Numbered from the stretch's first letter, positions 49,106 to 61,959 are shown. The stretch is DNA of 64,000 nucleotides from Acanthacorydalis orientalis (GCA_034766995.1 CM068317.1:20000714-20064713); one strand, 5' to 3'. The notes: a model not told the origin generated them from the letters alone. Made by a program: numbers and translations.

Positions 49106-50398
49106 TCAGGTATAAATACTGAATACAAACGTTTATTTTTTGTTCATTTGTATTGTATATTTTATAGTATTTGAGGAAGAGAAAAATATTTTGAGTATTT
49201 ACATGACGTCTAATATAAAATTAAATTTTTTGATTGATTCGTCTCTAGGGTTTTATTGCCTAACATTTTTATTATCTGGATATATCGGCCTGTATGCTTA
49301 TAATTGTAGTAATTTCTGATCAATTTCTGATAAATCAGTTATATAATTTGAAAATAAATTATTTACATGTAATTTCAACTAAACAAGTAATACATCTTTT
49401 TTTAATTGAGCTCTATGGGTAAATTCTTTAAGTTATCTGCATCTATTTACCAAAAATCTGACACAATGGTGGATATTTTTTTGCCATTTCAGTAAGGATT
49501 TACAAACATTACATTGATGTATACTTTATTTTTTTCAGAAAAAAAGGTCAGGATATTATATATTTCTTTTATTACTTGTTGGATCTGAAGTGGATATCAT
49601 TTAAAAGACAATTTTAAATAAGATTTTAATTGAACTTGTAAGATGTTTGAAGTCAACGATAGTGAAAAGTGTTAACAAGTGTAATATTAAAATAATTAAC
49701 ATTAGATCTTCTAATTTATCATTAAAATATGTTCACTTTCAATATATGATAAGCGAAGAAACCTATTTTAGCGTTCCGAAAGTATTTCATAATCTTCGTA
49801 TCAAAGTTCATTTCAAATATATACTTTTTAATATTTGTAAATAGGACAATTTTATTTATTTGATAAAGTGTTATTAACAGATAGATAAAAATTAAATAGT
49901 TTTGATGTTGCATTATCTATATTAAGGAATTTTTTAAATATTTCATTTCAATAATTTGTACTTTTAATAGTTCAATAATAAATCAGTATGTCATAAAGTG
50001 ACATTTAAATATACCGTCGTATCATTTGTTAAAATTAGGTTACTTTACTATAAAATATAGTTATCTAGAAAATATTTTTTATGTTTTATGTTGATTTATT
50101 TTAGTGGCTGTAAAAATACATCTTTAAATTTTTTACACGCGATAACGTAATAAAAAATATAATTATTTTTTTTCATTTAATAACATTTTTAGATAAAATA
50201 AAGATTGTATAGGCGGAGTGTTTTTTTGACTAAGGCATTTATATACATTTTGAAAAGTAAAGTGGTTGATTTTTGTAGAAGAGATTTTTTTAGTTTTAGC
50301 ATATGTTATATGTTTGAATATTTTTATATTTTGAAAATGTATTCTGTGGACTGGTTTAAATATTGTAGTTAAAATCCAGGCGTAATAAATATAAATAT

Positions 50399-50408
50399 TG
50401 TGCTTACC
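50399..50408 (-). promoter_or_regulatory. splice donor within zinc finger 2
   Basis: The minus strand reads CACAG then GTAAGCA, a good donor consensus, with the intron starting at 50407. The exon stops two bases into the codon after His323, so this is a phase-2 intron within the second finger. Reading on gives an immediate stop (TAA), which confirms that splicing is needed to complete the finger. Confidence 0.9.
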
Positions 50409-51378
50409 TGTGATCTCTAAGATGATCTTGTCTTCTAAAAGCCTTTCCGCAAATATCACAAGAGTACGGACGTTCATCTGTGTGTGTACGTTCATGGATC
50501 AATAAATTGTACGATTTCGTAAACTGTCGATTGCAGAATTTACAAATAAACTGTTTCTTCGGTCTAGACGCTCTACCGGGCGCTCTTAATAACCTTCTAT
50601 CTAAATGTGGATGCATTTGGTGTGGACCCGGTCCTGTAGGAAATAGGCCTGAACCAGTCGAAAAAGAGAATGTTGCTGGATTAGCTCCGGTTGGTCCAGC
50701 ACCAGGAAGAAATGGTGCTCCCGCGTACGGATGCGGCGGTGCGCCCGAAGAACCAGGTGGTTCTAATAATCCAGGCGGAGGTGGTGGTGCGCGATGATGA
50801 GGCATTAACATCGCTGCTGCAGCGTGCGCTGCAGCCACACACGCCGCTTCTTCACGCAACGCTAGTTCTTTTCTTTTATCGGCCATCATCGCCATTATTT
50901 CAAAACTAGACGATGATTTTCGTACGCTTGAATAGTTCACGACACCAGCACTGGATGCGTTACGGTCATCGATTTTCCCACCTTCGGAACGATCCCTACT
51001 TTCGCGTATCAAGTCGGCAGTCATTAATGGATGCATTTCACCCGGATATAATACAGGGTGTATGGAACGAGAAGGGACTACAGGTACGAACGCGGATGAT
51101 TCGCGGTGATGATGTGACATAGTACTACTAGATGATGGTAGAAGACTGACGCCGCTTAAAGCTGCAGCTGCTAAATGATGATGGTACGCTAATGTTTGTG
51201 CTTCAAAACTGGACGCTCGACTACCTGAAGAACTTCGTATAGCTGATGAACTAGTTCCAGAACTACCGGGGGATGCTAACGAGGGATGGTACTCCCTCGA
51301 CCGTGAACTTTGTAAAGGACGGTCGTCTGTACTCCGTAAGGGAGTAGCTGTTGATGTAGAGCCACCGTCTGATGGCAT
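50408..51378 (-). CDS. odd-skipped family C2H2 zinc-finger transcription factor (odd/sob/bowl group), first coding exon, partial
   Basis: This exon encodes about 323 residues plus two bases of the next codon. The first 270 residues are low-complexity: Ser-rich at the start, a [10 protein letters not shown] block near residue 72, [20 protein letters not shown] at about 165, and a Pro/Gly-rich linker. [15 protein letters not shown] then opens zinc finger 1 (Cys279, Cys282, His295, His299). An HTDERPYSC linker leads into finger 2 (Cys307, Cys310, His323), whose last His is supplied by the next exon. The finger sequence and linker are near-invariant in the odd-skipped family of nuclear DNA-binding regulators of segmentation, gut and leg development. 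The paralogue cannot be fixed from these fingers; the long N-terminus would suit bowl or sob. I chose ATG 51378 because no in-frame ATG lies upstream and a splice acceptor (TTGTTTCAG) ends at 51385. Composition is far more GC-rich than the flanks. The rest of the gene lies outside the window or was not found. Confidence 0.93.
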
Positions 51379-51400
51379 TTTGAACTGAAACAATAATCAT
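51379..51400 (-). promoter_or_regulatory. splice acceptor and 5' UTR boundary
   Basis: The minus strand reads ATTATTGTTTCAG then TTCAAAATG. The CAG ends at 51385, leaving six 5' UTR bases before ATG 51378. This implies at least one upstream noncoding exon, probably to the right, not located here. Confidence 0.8.
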
Positions 51401-51519
51401 GAATTATTAATAAGAAAAAATGAAGCTTTTCAAACTTCTATTTTAATTAAATTTGAATAGATACATTTTTTCTTTTCAATTGTTCAACGTTAACAAAAAA
51501 ATATAATTATACAGGAAAG

Positions 51520-51523
<4 letters not shown>

Positions 51524-51560
<37 letters not shown>
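51524..51560. repeat. (AT)n microsatellite
   Basis: About 18 repeats. Confidence 0.95.
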
Positions 51561-51564
<4 letters not shown>

Positions 51565-51878
51565 TATTCATCATCATTCATTAATCATACTTTAGAGCAT
51601 GGTCTCTATTTGACTATTTTAAATAATTCTATTTACATAAATTGTAAATCTTTTGACCTACTTTGTTATTTATTACCAGCATTTGCTTTATTATTTACTT
51701 TGTTATTTATACATACTATAAATCCTAGTTTTAAATCATTACATAATTTCATTTGTATATTTTAGAAGAATTTTGGCAAAAATCAGTTAGAAATTAAATT
51801 TTCATATGAATTTAAATTTTTAAAGGTTATTTTAATTGATTATAATTTGATACTATAATGATGCTATTTATCTACATT

Positions 51879-51880
<2 letters not shown>

Positions 51881-51912
<32 letters not shown>
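51881..51912. repeat. (AT)n microsatellite
   Basis: About 15 repeats. Confidence 0.95.
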
Positions 51913-51914
<2 letters not shown>

Positions 51915-52271
51915 TCATTTCGATATGAATCGAAATGGATTTAATATTCTCAGAATTCAATAAGATAAATGTTTATTTAATGGAATAACTACTTTTAAAT
52001 ATACTTTCATAAAAAAATATTTAGATGCAGTCTTAATATTTGTGAACAGTAAATTGATTTTCAGTATTAATTTACTTTTCTCTCTCTTTATTCTCATATG
52101 TCTTAATGTTTCCATTTTTTTATATTTTGAAATTAGACACGTTTTCACATTTATTACTTTAACTTTTTTTTGCATTTTTTTCTTCATAGAATTGAAGAAT
52201 ACAAGTCATAAGTTTTTGTTTTTTTTTTTTTTAAAAAAAAGAAAAAAATACACTTATAAAATTTTACTGTT

Positions 52272-52450
52272 ACGAATATAATTTGGAACTGTGGATAAAT
52301 TCACTTTCAAACATGTTTTAATATCTAAAACACCAAAAGGTTGTTTATCATAATATTAAATAATTATTTGTTATTTATTTTGATTACTTTGGAAATTTAG
52401 ATGACAGTGTCATAGTTTTCAGACTTCGGAGATAAAATATCGTTTATTTT
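52272..52450. repeat. dispersed repeat, copy 4 (weak)
   Basis: Shares GGAACTGTGGATAAATTCAC and TTTAGATGACAGTGTCAT with the family at 15.5 and 55.6 kb. The middle is poorly conserved. Confidence 0.3.
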
Positions 52451-53845
52451 TATTTAAATTATTACTTATATCTTCATGTTTATATATTTTTTTTGTCAAT
52501 GATGAATAGTTATAGCATATTTGACATGTTAATAGTTATAGCATAGAATAGAATATTCTTTCTTAATAGCTGAGAGGCATTCTATTTTGTTAAAACGTTT
52601 TTGCCAAAGAACAAAATTCCTCTGCTTTTTTTCAGTTTCTTTACAGTTCGTATTGTTTTATAAATTGTGATTGAATGAAGAGTAAGACAGTTTATTGAAA
52701 TTTAGGATATTCGCAGGAGGAATTTGATGTTATCGCGAAAAAGAATCTTCGAATTAGATACAAACAGTGAATCATTACTTCTTGTATTAGCATGAAATGA
52801 AAGTATATTAGAGAAACAAAACTGTGTCATAAATACTGTTTAATTAATTTAGACTATTATTTTACACTTTATTCACATTTTAAAAGACATTTTAGAAATT
52901 GAAATTAAATCATGTAAACATTATTGAAAAAATATTTTTATTCTTGTGTTACGTATTAAATGAAATAGACTCATTAAAAAGGTGCAGTAAAACTCTATTG
53001 TTAAGTGTTTTCTATGAAATTTATGTCAGTAATGACATCACTAATTTATTTGTTTGTTATGTAGATGGTTATTATAATTTGTTTGATTTATTGATTACAT
53101 TTGTTGATTTACATAAAGCCACACGATGACAGAATATGTACTTCCCTTAAGTGTTCATTATAAAATATTCTTTAGAAGACATTAATGGGTATTCGAAACG
53201 ACCGCATAAAAATTCATACGCACACACACACACTTTGTATTTAAAGAATTTCATTTTTTGTAGTCAATTGCCATTGTTGACATTAGTCTGTCTCATTCTA
53301 ACTAACAATATGTGTAACATAAAATATACAGTCGTGTATGAGATGCATGACCGGGCGAGACCATGAGTCTATTTAAACTTCAAACATAGTTTATTACTGA
53401 TTTCTTAGTAATGACTGATATTGAGGTCTGTAAACATTGCGCGGTATTTCAATCTTCGTGTCGTACAAGTTTACAAGTTTGTCTGTTAATTGGTTTCAAT
53501 CGTTCCGAGAAATTCGTTGTTCGCGAAACTTACTGCCCACTGATTGCTTCAACATTAAGTTATACATTATTTTTATATTTGGCGATTTGAAAATGTCCGT
53601 CAGGAGTGTTTGTTTAGTACGAATTTTACTACGAGTAACATCATATGAAGGTAAAACAAATTCTAAATACAAATAAGACGATGTGTTCTCACATTGCTAA
53701 GTATACTTTTTATGCTCTTTTTATTTTTTTCGAATTTTCAATAGACTTTAATGATATCTTTCTTTGAAGTAAAGCTTCTGTTGAAATTTACATTTTTTTA
53801 TTTTAAAATCGCTGTTCTGTTTATTGTTTTCTAGGTTGTACATAA
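52451..53845. other. noncoding stretch with a less AT-rich part (53130-53690)
   Basis: The less AT-rich part (53330-53360 GACCGGGCGAGACC; 53430-53560 with CGCGG and TTCGCGAAAC words) could hold a 5' UTR exon or regulatory element of the zinc-finger gene, about 2 kb upstream of its coding exon. A short direct repeat (AATAGTTATAGCATA) occurs at about 52505 and 52531. No coding family recognised. Confidence 0.3.
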
Positions 53846-53846
53846 T

Positions 53847-53923
<77 letters not shown>

Positions 53924-53946
53924 CATGTGTGATTGTGTATGTGTAT
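53846..53946. repeat. (AC)n(AT)n(GT)n self-complementary microsatellite
   Basis: An ACACACAC run, about 30 AT repeats, then GTGTGCATGTGTG-type units. Confidence 0.95.
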
Positions 53947-54689
53947 AAGAACCATTATGCGTTTTTTGAACTTGAATAAGTTATTTTATTTATGTTTACT
54001 TATCTTAATTGCATGTATTTTATACTGTAAGTCTATGTATACTTATTACTTCATATACTTATTAATGTCAATCGTATTGATCATTTATTTGCATGCTGAT
54101 ACATTGATATAAGGATATGAATATATTAATATTAATAAGATATATTGCAAGTAACAACGTTATTGAATTTAAAAAATCTATATGCAGTAGTTACGACTAA
54201 ATTAGTAAAATATATCATTCTTATGATGAAATATTCCGTTTCAGTCAATTGCTGTACTTTTGCATCTTTCAGTATCTCTCGTTTCATTCTATTGACAACT
54301 TTTTGCATTCTTTCGTACCTGTCACAGATACTTATCGTTTAATCGACCAATTATCAGTCCAACGTTTTTACATGTGCAAGACTTCCATGCAAGAAATATG
54401 GTAATCAATTTGATATCTTCTTTTCTCATTATGTGTACAACTGATTGCCACTTTAAATTTTTTACTCGAGAGATAAGATCATTAACATGGTTTGATTGAA
54501 TACCAAATTCGATTTTGATTTTGACATTTATATGATATTCAAGTAAATTATATTCATGGCTTGAATTTTCGTTACTAAACTTAACACTAATAGATTACTA
54601 TTTGTTATGTGTTTGAAATAATATACAATATGTTTAGTATCTTACAAAATTATTTGTGTTATTTAATTATTTTGAATTTTCTATTTTAC

Positions 54690-54728
<39 letters not shown>

Positions 54729-55539
54729 ATTGATTTTTACATAAAGATATGCCACTTATTGGAGAGATGCCACTTATTGGAGTATAAGAAAGTTGATATC
54801 GGTAAAAAGTAATCTGAGTTTGTATTAAATAATGAAAGTATCTGTTATAAGAAATAAAGAATTTTTTTTTAATTTAAAAATATTTCGTCGTTATTTAAGT
54901 AGAAATAACAACTATCAAAATATTTTTCACAAAAATGCAATTTATATCTACTTATGATATGTAAACAAAGGACTTATTGAAATATTATGATTTCTAAAAT
55001 ACAGTAATGAATCTAGACAAGATTTTATGCGTTAAATTATTAACCATTCCTTATTGTCGTGGTATGTATTAGTATAAAAGCTAGAATTTACTGAATTTTG
55101 TTTGAACTTCAATAAGTATCTATTTTAATTATGAAAAACCTCCATTTTTGATTTAAGTTAAATTTTTAATTGCAGTAAAATATTTCCACTCTATTTTTTT
55201 AAAAAAAATGTTTTGATAAATAAATTAATGTTTCCAATTCTTTTTCTTCTTTAAATGTAGATTTGAAAATATTTGTATCAACTTTGAATGCGATTAATTG
55301 TGAATAGAAAAAATGTTTCAATTTTCGAACGATTACTACAGAAATACATTAAAAAATTAACATGAAGGTTTTAGTAACTGAAATTGTATGTGGATTGGTG
55401 CATTATATTCTGATATAAAGTATCAAGTGAACAAAATTAGGGACGTATGGTGGCAAGAAATTGGTGTTGCATTTCTTAACAGAGAACTGTCTATGTATGT
55501 GTATCTAAAGAGATGAAAAATCAGTATAATGTAATACTT
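53947..55539. other. AT-rich noncoding stretch
   Basis: AT microsatellite at 54694-54722 and a short tandem repeat (ATGCCACTTATTGGAG twice, 54750-54784). A moderately less AT-rich segment at 54225-54370 contains GATA-type words. No gene recognised. Confidence 0.45.
54750..54784. repeat. two-copy tandem repeat
   Basis: ATGCCACTTATTGGAG appears twice in tandem, separated by three bases. Confidence 0.85.
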
Positions 55540-55720
55540 CTAAATTATTTTCACAAATGTTATTTTCACGCAGCTCAGACATCACAAATGAAATTTATAA
55601 ATAAAAAATGCTTCATAATTGATTATTAATTGTTTGATAGTTTTCATGGGCATTTCGATAACGATGTCATTATTTTCAATATACTGATGATATCGTCATT
55701 GAATTGCAGGTTGGCAACAA
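55540..55720. repeat. dispersed repeat, copy 5
   Basis: Reads CTAAATTATTTTCACAAATG, then ATGCTTCATAATTGATTATT, then TTCATGGGCATTTC and ACGATGTCATTATTTTC. This is the clearest partner of the copies at 15.5 and 41.4 kb. Near its right part ACGATGTCAT and ATGATATCGT form a small dyad. Confidence 0.5.
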
Positions 55721-56525
55721 TAGAAAATGAAAAGCAATAATGGATATTATTGCTTATTATTTGAGAGATGTATTGATCATTTTTGATAAGAACGTTTTTT
55801 GTGGTTTGTGAGGTGAGTGAAAAATTTATGTGTGAAAATGTATTTAATTACTTTTCCAAAATTATATTGTGATAAAACTTATTAATCATTTTTCCACAAT
55901 TGATGAGAAATGGATTCTGTATGCGAATGAGGAGAAAAAATCATAGTATTTCTTATGTCAAGTACTTAAATTAATGAAGAGATTAGAATTTTAAACAAAA
56001 ATGTTCTATTATGCACATGATAAGATTGTAGAATATTCATCCATTCTCAAATCCAAAGTAACATAATTTCCTAGTTTTATTAACAGCTGGAGACATTAAA
56101 AGAAAAATTAAATGAAAAAAATGGAGTCAATAGTAAGTGTATTGTCCTATAACAAGAATATATGTTTATAAATCTCAAACGTACGCAACAAGAACAACGA
56201 TAGAAAAAAAATACCGAAATGGTTAGATTGTTGTTTACTATCCTCCATGTTTTCGAAATTTATACACATTTGAGTATTATTCATCACTTTACACCACTTT
56301 TTAAATAGCAAACAATTTAATAATTGTAAGAAATGAAATGTATATTTGAACATTTTTATGCTTAAGCTCCCAATATTTTCTCAAAGAAAAATAATAAATT
56401 AATAAAAGGATGGAGAAGAGTATTGTCTAGCAGTAAACACTGCATAATTAATTAAATTAAGGCAAGGATTTTTCTTTAATATTTATAGACTGGTAAAAAT
56501 GTATTATTTTTGATTTCATTTCATA

Positions 56526-56530
56526 CATAT

Positions 56531-56598
<68 letters not shown>
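56526..56598. repeat. (AC)n(AT)n microsatellite
   Basis: About 13 AC and 22 AT repeats. Confidence 0.95.
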
Positions 56599-56602
<4 letters not shown>

Positions 56603-56776
56603 TTCATCTGTCGTTCAATTTGCTGAAAAAACAATTTTTATTAAGTTTGTGATGTGAGTATTCCCTTAAAAATATATATTTTTTTAGAACTTTGAATTCA
56701 TTTATTGGACAATAACTTCATGTGCTGCCCTTCTTAAGTATGTGTAATATTTATGTATATGCGTATGCTTTTATAC

Positions 56777-56778
56777 AT

Positions 56779-56827
<49 letters not shown>
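56777..56827. repeat. (AC)n(AT)n microsatellite
   Basis: Eight AC and about 17 AT repeats. Same architecture as the block 250 bp to its left. Confidence 0.95.
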
Positions 56828-56829
<2 letters not shown>

Positions 56830-57591
56830 GTCGTATATTTATTTTATTGTCGTTTAAGTAAAAAATGAACAGTTATGAAACGCAAAAAGAACTAAATTAC
56901 GCGAACATAATCTTTTAATCCGTTTTGGTGATCCGCACAATTATGTTACAGCCGTATATAAAAACTTGTACATTGTCTGTCGTTAGTTTGTTATATTTAT
57001 ATATTATATTTTTTTATTGTACCTTTGATGTCGGATACGAGACCGCAAGCGATGTGTGTGTGTGTTTTTTTATTTATGTATAATTTCGTTAATTGTAACA
57101 CGGTGTGAGAATCGTGTATCCACTTTATGTCGGAATGTTTTACACGATGAAAAAGTTTTACTTTGTACATACATCTTTTTTTATGTTGAACTTGATCATT
57201 GTCTGGAACGGATATGTGGTCGTGTATGTTTTAAAAATTGAAATGACAAAATGTAAAATTAATATATATATATATATATATATAATTTTATAAGTGTATT
57301 TTTATGTTGGTCGTATATTTGATTATTATTCATTTGATATGCAACTTTTATATTTTATATTCTAATTATTAAAAAGTTATTCTGATATAACCTTTTATAG
57401 AGATATGTATGTCCTATGAGCTAGGAGTTATGACGGTATCGCCGTTGGTATTCGCCACAGTTCAAATTAACAAGTAGCAGTATTTATTTTTATCGGGGAT
57501 TTTATATTTGACGAGCAACTATAAAATGTTATTTTTTAAAATGGGTAAGATATGAAAATAAAAGATTTAGAGAAAAAATTGAGAGTAAAAA

Positions 57592-58528
57592 TAAGGTTGG
57601 TGCATAATTAACGATCGTTTTGTCTAAGCTCTTCTAATCTTTCAAATTTATCACATTTTGTTTCATTTTTTTTCTAATAATATATTCCTTACTATTTAGT
57701 TAATAAAAATGCGTGTCGATAACTACCTTCATATTTGTCATATCATGTTTTATCACTTCGAAAAAGGATGGACTGCAGCACAGTCATTTTGTGATCTCAT
57801 GGAACTCTTTGATGAAGGAAAAGTCGGTGAAATTCAAGTTCAAAAAGGGTTTAATCGTTTAAAATTCTGGCGACATAAGTGTACAATATGAGAAATGAAA
57901 ATGTCGTCCATCTAATTGTGATAATCAGGCTCTTCAGATAGCCATGGAAGAAGACAACAAGTATGCTGGTTGAACAATTCAATATCGACCATTCAACGAT
58001 CGTCAGGCGCCTCAAAAAGATCAATAAGTTGTGGAAAATCGCTGGATGGGTTCCTCACTAGCTCTCCAATAACAACAATGTCAGCCGAGTCAGCATATTT
58101 ACCCAATTGTTTCAGAGAAACAAGCAAAATTACTTTCTTCAACAAACGCTCGACTGAATGTTGAAGGTTGAGTTGTGTAATCCATCAAGGATAAGGGGTG
58201 AGACTTCCTCGAGCACCTGCCATACTCTCTCACCGAAGCACCTATAGACTACCATGTTAATCGCTCGTTCAAAAATTGGCAGACGGGCAAATTCTATGAT
58301 AATTTGGATAAACTTGTTGCTGAAGTAAAAGTGTGTATCGCGTCAAAGGAAGATGATTTTTTACCTGTAAAATCAATCGTTTGCTAAGTAAATGGGAAGC
58401 AGCTATTGAAGTAGACAGCGATTATGCTCCAAAATGATCATTTAAACATGTTTTGAGTGTACTTTATTGTTTTATTATTGAACAAATTTAGAATAAAAAA
58501 AAGGATCGTTAATTATGCACCAACCTAA
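57592..58528 (+). mobile_element. mariner element with intact termini and deleted centre
   Basis: 937 bp. The left end TAAGGTTGGTGCATAATTAA and the inverse right end TTAGGTTGGTGCATAATTAA match almost perfectly over about 27 bp. Length is about 350 bp short of a full mariner. It shares only the AGGTTGGT start with the nine-copy family. The transposase inside is deleted and broken. Confidence 0.92.
57709..58437 (+). pseudogene. mariner transposase with deleted catalytic centre
   Basis: An ATG at 57709 opens a 60-codon frame with a degraded first helix region (FYHFEKGWTAAQSFCDLMEL, EGKVGEIQVQKGFNRLKFW). After stops comes an HTH-2 region near 57960-58060. The C-terminal part (LPYSLTEAPIDYHVNRSF, then KFYDNLDKLVAEVK) is then read in other frames up to the DYAP end near 58436. 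The blocks carrying the three catalytic Asp residues are missing. Confidence 0.8.
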
Positions 58529-59005
58529 TACATATAAATTTACTAAGGTATAAAATTCATTCATTTTTTTCAGGATTTTCTAGTAATGCAAATGTTTAAT
58601 ATTTATATATTGTAAAATTCTGCAAAAATGTGGGAAATAAAATTCTGTTTATTAAGATCCCTAACAGAAATGAATTCGTTGTTTTTAAATTGTTATAAAT
58701 GCAGTATTTTGTATTTTGACTGTTTTATAAATAAAAGAATTAAATAAAGCGAAATTAAGTGATACTTTTAAATATTTAGAATATTAAGATTTGAAAATAA
58801 AATATATTAAAAGAAAATATCTATACAAGAGAAATGAATTTAGACATGCATTAATTTGCAGGTACTTTAAAATAATCCCGATTAAAATAACAATATACCT
58901 TATTCACTTAAGAAATTACTCAAAATGTATGTATGTAAAATAAAACAAGGTGTAATAGAATTATATCTAAAGAAGACAAATTGTAAGTTATGGAAAAATC
59001 GACCG

Positions 59006-59101
<96 letters not shown>

Positions 59102-60671
59102 TGGGCAATGTAAAAATAATGAAACATCAACATGTCTTAAACATCTCTCATCTTACATATTGTTGTAACGTGACTTGAAATATTATACAATAAACATTTT
59201 CTGAAATTCATTTCCTAACATAAATACACATAAGATACCAAAAAGAGAAGGTAGGGTGTAGGCTCTAAAGTATAATATAAACAAATAGACGGACCTGTCT
59301 GATTTTAAGTACTAACAAAAAGACTGAAGTTTCTATGAGAAAATAAATAAACGTCGTCGGATCTGTACATTCCAGACCACAGGAATTTTAAATGCTTCAC
59401 ATATACGTATTTCTATGATTTTTATATCTTGCTCGTTCGTTAGTCAATGCGTGTATTTCCAGAAGTCCTAATTACATACCAACACTGGTTGTGGACAATT
59501 TCGAGAATTTATGTCTTGTAGTGGTTAAAAAGGTCTATCATTTTATTTGTGAGAAAAACATATGTTATTAGTTCTTTTGTAAACAACAAAAGTGTCAAAT
59601 TTTTCTAGTAATTTATTTATAATTTAGTTTTATAATCGATTCTTATAAATTTAATAATGGAGAAACATTTGGTTTATAAATGAGATTATTTTTTATACCC
59701 ATGAATTATTATAATTATTGTTTTATGTAAAATGAACAATTTATTTTAATGTAAATTATGTCTTTCAGTTAAATTAAAAAGGAAATTTGAAATTAAAAAA
59801 AAGTGCATAGGTCTTTCAAATCGTAAATTTTGTTTCAACAAACTAATTTATTTTTAATTACTATAACAAAAAATGGACGTGAAAGGAAATACAATAAATT
59901 TTGTATAATTTTTAGTTCAGTTGACAGCAAATTAGATTAGTGATAAATGGGCTATGGTAAGGAATCCCACGTAAATTGAGACAATTTAATTTTACAAATC
60001 GAAATATTAATTATTTAAGGCCGTCGGTAAGATTTTAATGAGAAATAAATGGTGAAAAGTAATATAAATAAATGATAATTGGAAAATAATAAATTAAAGT
60101 GTTTTAATTAAACATATATTTCTAGATTTCTTCCTGTTTAAAATTGTTACTCTCCAACTTATTGTTTTTAAACTTATAATCACTGTCTATATTCAAATTA
60201 TAAAAAAATGTATTTAAGAAATGAAAATATTTTATATATTAACTTACTTCGTTAATGGTACTCATTTATTATTTATCATTAAAATTTGAAACATACAAAA
60301 ACAGCATTACACTTCATTTAAAACAGATTTTTGTTCTTAATTGCTTAAAATAAATTATTTGGTAAAACAGACTATCATCTTACAACCTATTTGAAATCCT
60401 AACTCTGATAAAAAATAAATACTAAAATCAAATTATTTTACAAATTGTAAAAGAAAACGGTATTGTTTTCGAAGTTGATAAAATCAACGAGAGTACTCAA
60501 TATTAAAATATAATTTGTAAATGTATAACTGAATTATAGGGTAAAGTTTTCGTTTTTCATTATGTAAAATAAAATTCACGGTTGCTTTTTTTATAAATTA
60601 TAATTAAAAGAGAGTTTATCTTGTGTTCCTATATTTTTTCTACGAAGCAAAATACACTTCTTTTTAATAAA

Positions 60672-60674
<3 letters not shown>
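58529..60674. other. AT-rich noncoding stretch
   Basis: Long AT tract at 59010-59097. A mildly less AT-rich part at 59220-59530 has no recognised content. Confidence 0.5.
59010..59097. repeat. (AT)n microsatellite
   Basis: More than 40 uninterrupted AT repeats. Poly-(Tyr-Ile) frames over it are artefacts. Confidence 0.97.

Positions 60675-60758
<84 letters not shown>
60675..60758. repeat. (AT)n microsatellite
   Basis: About 40 uninterrupted AT repeats. Confidence 0.97.
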
Positions 60759-60760
<2 letters not shown>

Positions 60761-60882
60761 TGGATTTCTGATTATTATTAAATCAAATAACTTAGATAGA
60801 AATAATTAGAAGAAAATAAATAGAATGCATTAAACATTATTATTTGTTAACTAACTAAATTTCTTCTACACAAACACAAACA

Positions 60883-60931
<49 letters not shown>

Positions 60932-61708
60932 TTGTATGTATATATATAGAGGTAGATTTGATAAATTTTAAATATAGAATATTGATCTATTAAAATAACA
61001 TCGATATAATTTTTATTGAATAACATTAATTATCGAAAAGAAAGTATACTAAAATTTGTGGTGAGCAACATGCAGTCTATCCGGGTAGAAAGTTAGAATA
61101 AAAGATAATAAAATATTTTATTATGAATGTTTATATCGGCTCAACTTTGGTTAGACGAATATTAAATCTTTTACAGCAATTATTATTATAAAACGAACCA
61201 ATCGCTCTTATTTGGTTTCAATTATTAATTAAAGAAAAAAAATACATTCTGTAAAAGCTTTCGTATTTGTTAACAAAATTATATATATATAACAAATTAT
61301 TTAGTGAGAACAAGAAGTGTATGCATCTAGCTTTTTTATTTAAGACAAGGAAAGAAGGTAAAACTGAAAATTATTTTACTTAGTAGTTATTTTGAGACTA
61401 AATAAAAAATGTGGAAATACCAGGTATCCGCATACGATGTTTCGTTATGTGAAATAACTTAAAAGGATCACAAAAATCGAAACGGGTAAATATGTTAAAT
61501 ATTTCATTTTTATACAAAGTGTTCAATCAGTTTATTCCATTTCCTAAATACACTCAGATTCTGCAATATTAAATACAGTAATATTAGCCAAAATAGGTAA
61601 GAGAACTTGCATTATTAAAGTGTGTAATTATTTAATTTATTCAAAAATTTATTAACCATAAAATATTAGTTTCTTAAAAAAAGAAAGTATTTATATTTTT
61701 TAGTTTTA
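60759..61708. other. AT-rich noncoding stretch
   Basis: Contains the (CT)n(AT)n block. No gene recognised. Confidence 0.5.
60878..60949. repeat. (CT)n(AT)n compound microsatellite
   Basis: About 14 CT repeats followed by AT repeats and a TTTGTATG interruption. It is the only CT-type repeat of this length in the window. Confidence 0.95.
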
Positions 61709-61834
61709 TTAACCCCTTGACATACAAAGACGTTTCTGATACTCCATGTGTTTCTTATGCTATTTGAAACATTGACATCTTTGGGACGCACGCTGATTTA
61801 ATTCGCTTTAGTGCAGCTACAAAGCAAATATTAG

Positions 61835-61836
<2 letters not shown>

Positions 61837-61894
<58 letters not shown>
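61837..61894. repeat. (AT)n microsatellite inside piggyBac element
   Basis: About 28 repeats located inside the element between its left end and the transposase remnant. Confidence 0.95.
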
Positions 61895-61899
<5 letters not shown>

Positions 61900-61959
61900 G
61901 TTAAAGTGCGTGACATAAAAACGAACCCAGCAAAATATCTGTTTTGAATTTATACGAAA

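Larger units (their letters stand above)
46851..50407. other. AT-rich noncoding stretch, beginning of the downstream intron of the zinc-finger gene
   Basis: Immediately beyond the splice donor of the minus-strand exon. Contains microsatellites at 47430-47525 and 49034-49102. A less AT-rich patch at 48590-48870 (CTGTCAGATGATGCC word) has no recognised function. No exon continuing the zinc finger was seen. Confidence 0.5.
51401..52271. other. AT-rich noncoding stretch (5' intron of the zinc-finger gene)
   Basis: Microsatellites at 51524-51560 and 51881-51912. No other feature seen. Confidence 0.5.
55721..57591. other. noncoding stretch with microsatellites and a less AT-rich part (56880-57240)
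   Basis: Microsatellites at 56526-56598, 56777-56827 and 57262-57285. The part at 56880-57240 contains several CG words (ATCCGTTTTGGTGATCCGC, GAGACCGCAAGCGATG) and no recognisable coding sequence. A regulatory role is conceivable but not shown. Confidence 0.35.

Noticed and set aside
50163..50495. Minus-strand 110-codon frame crossing the splice donor
   Set aside because: It reads out of frame across the exon end and into the AT-rich intron. No motif.
50480..50797. Plus-strand frames over the zinc-finger exon (50480-50797, 50691-50909, 50913-51122)
   Set aside because: They are antisense shadows of the GC-rich minus-strand exon, whose zinc-finger motifs are unmistakable.
51379..51393. Upstream extension of the zinc-finger protein start to a TTG at 51393
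   Set aside because: The added codons lie partly inside a splice acceptor (TTTCAG). An ATG at 51378 is available, and TTG starts are not expected in animals.
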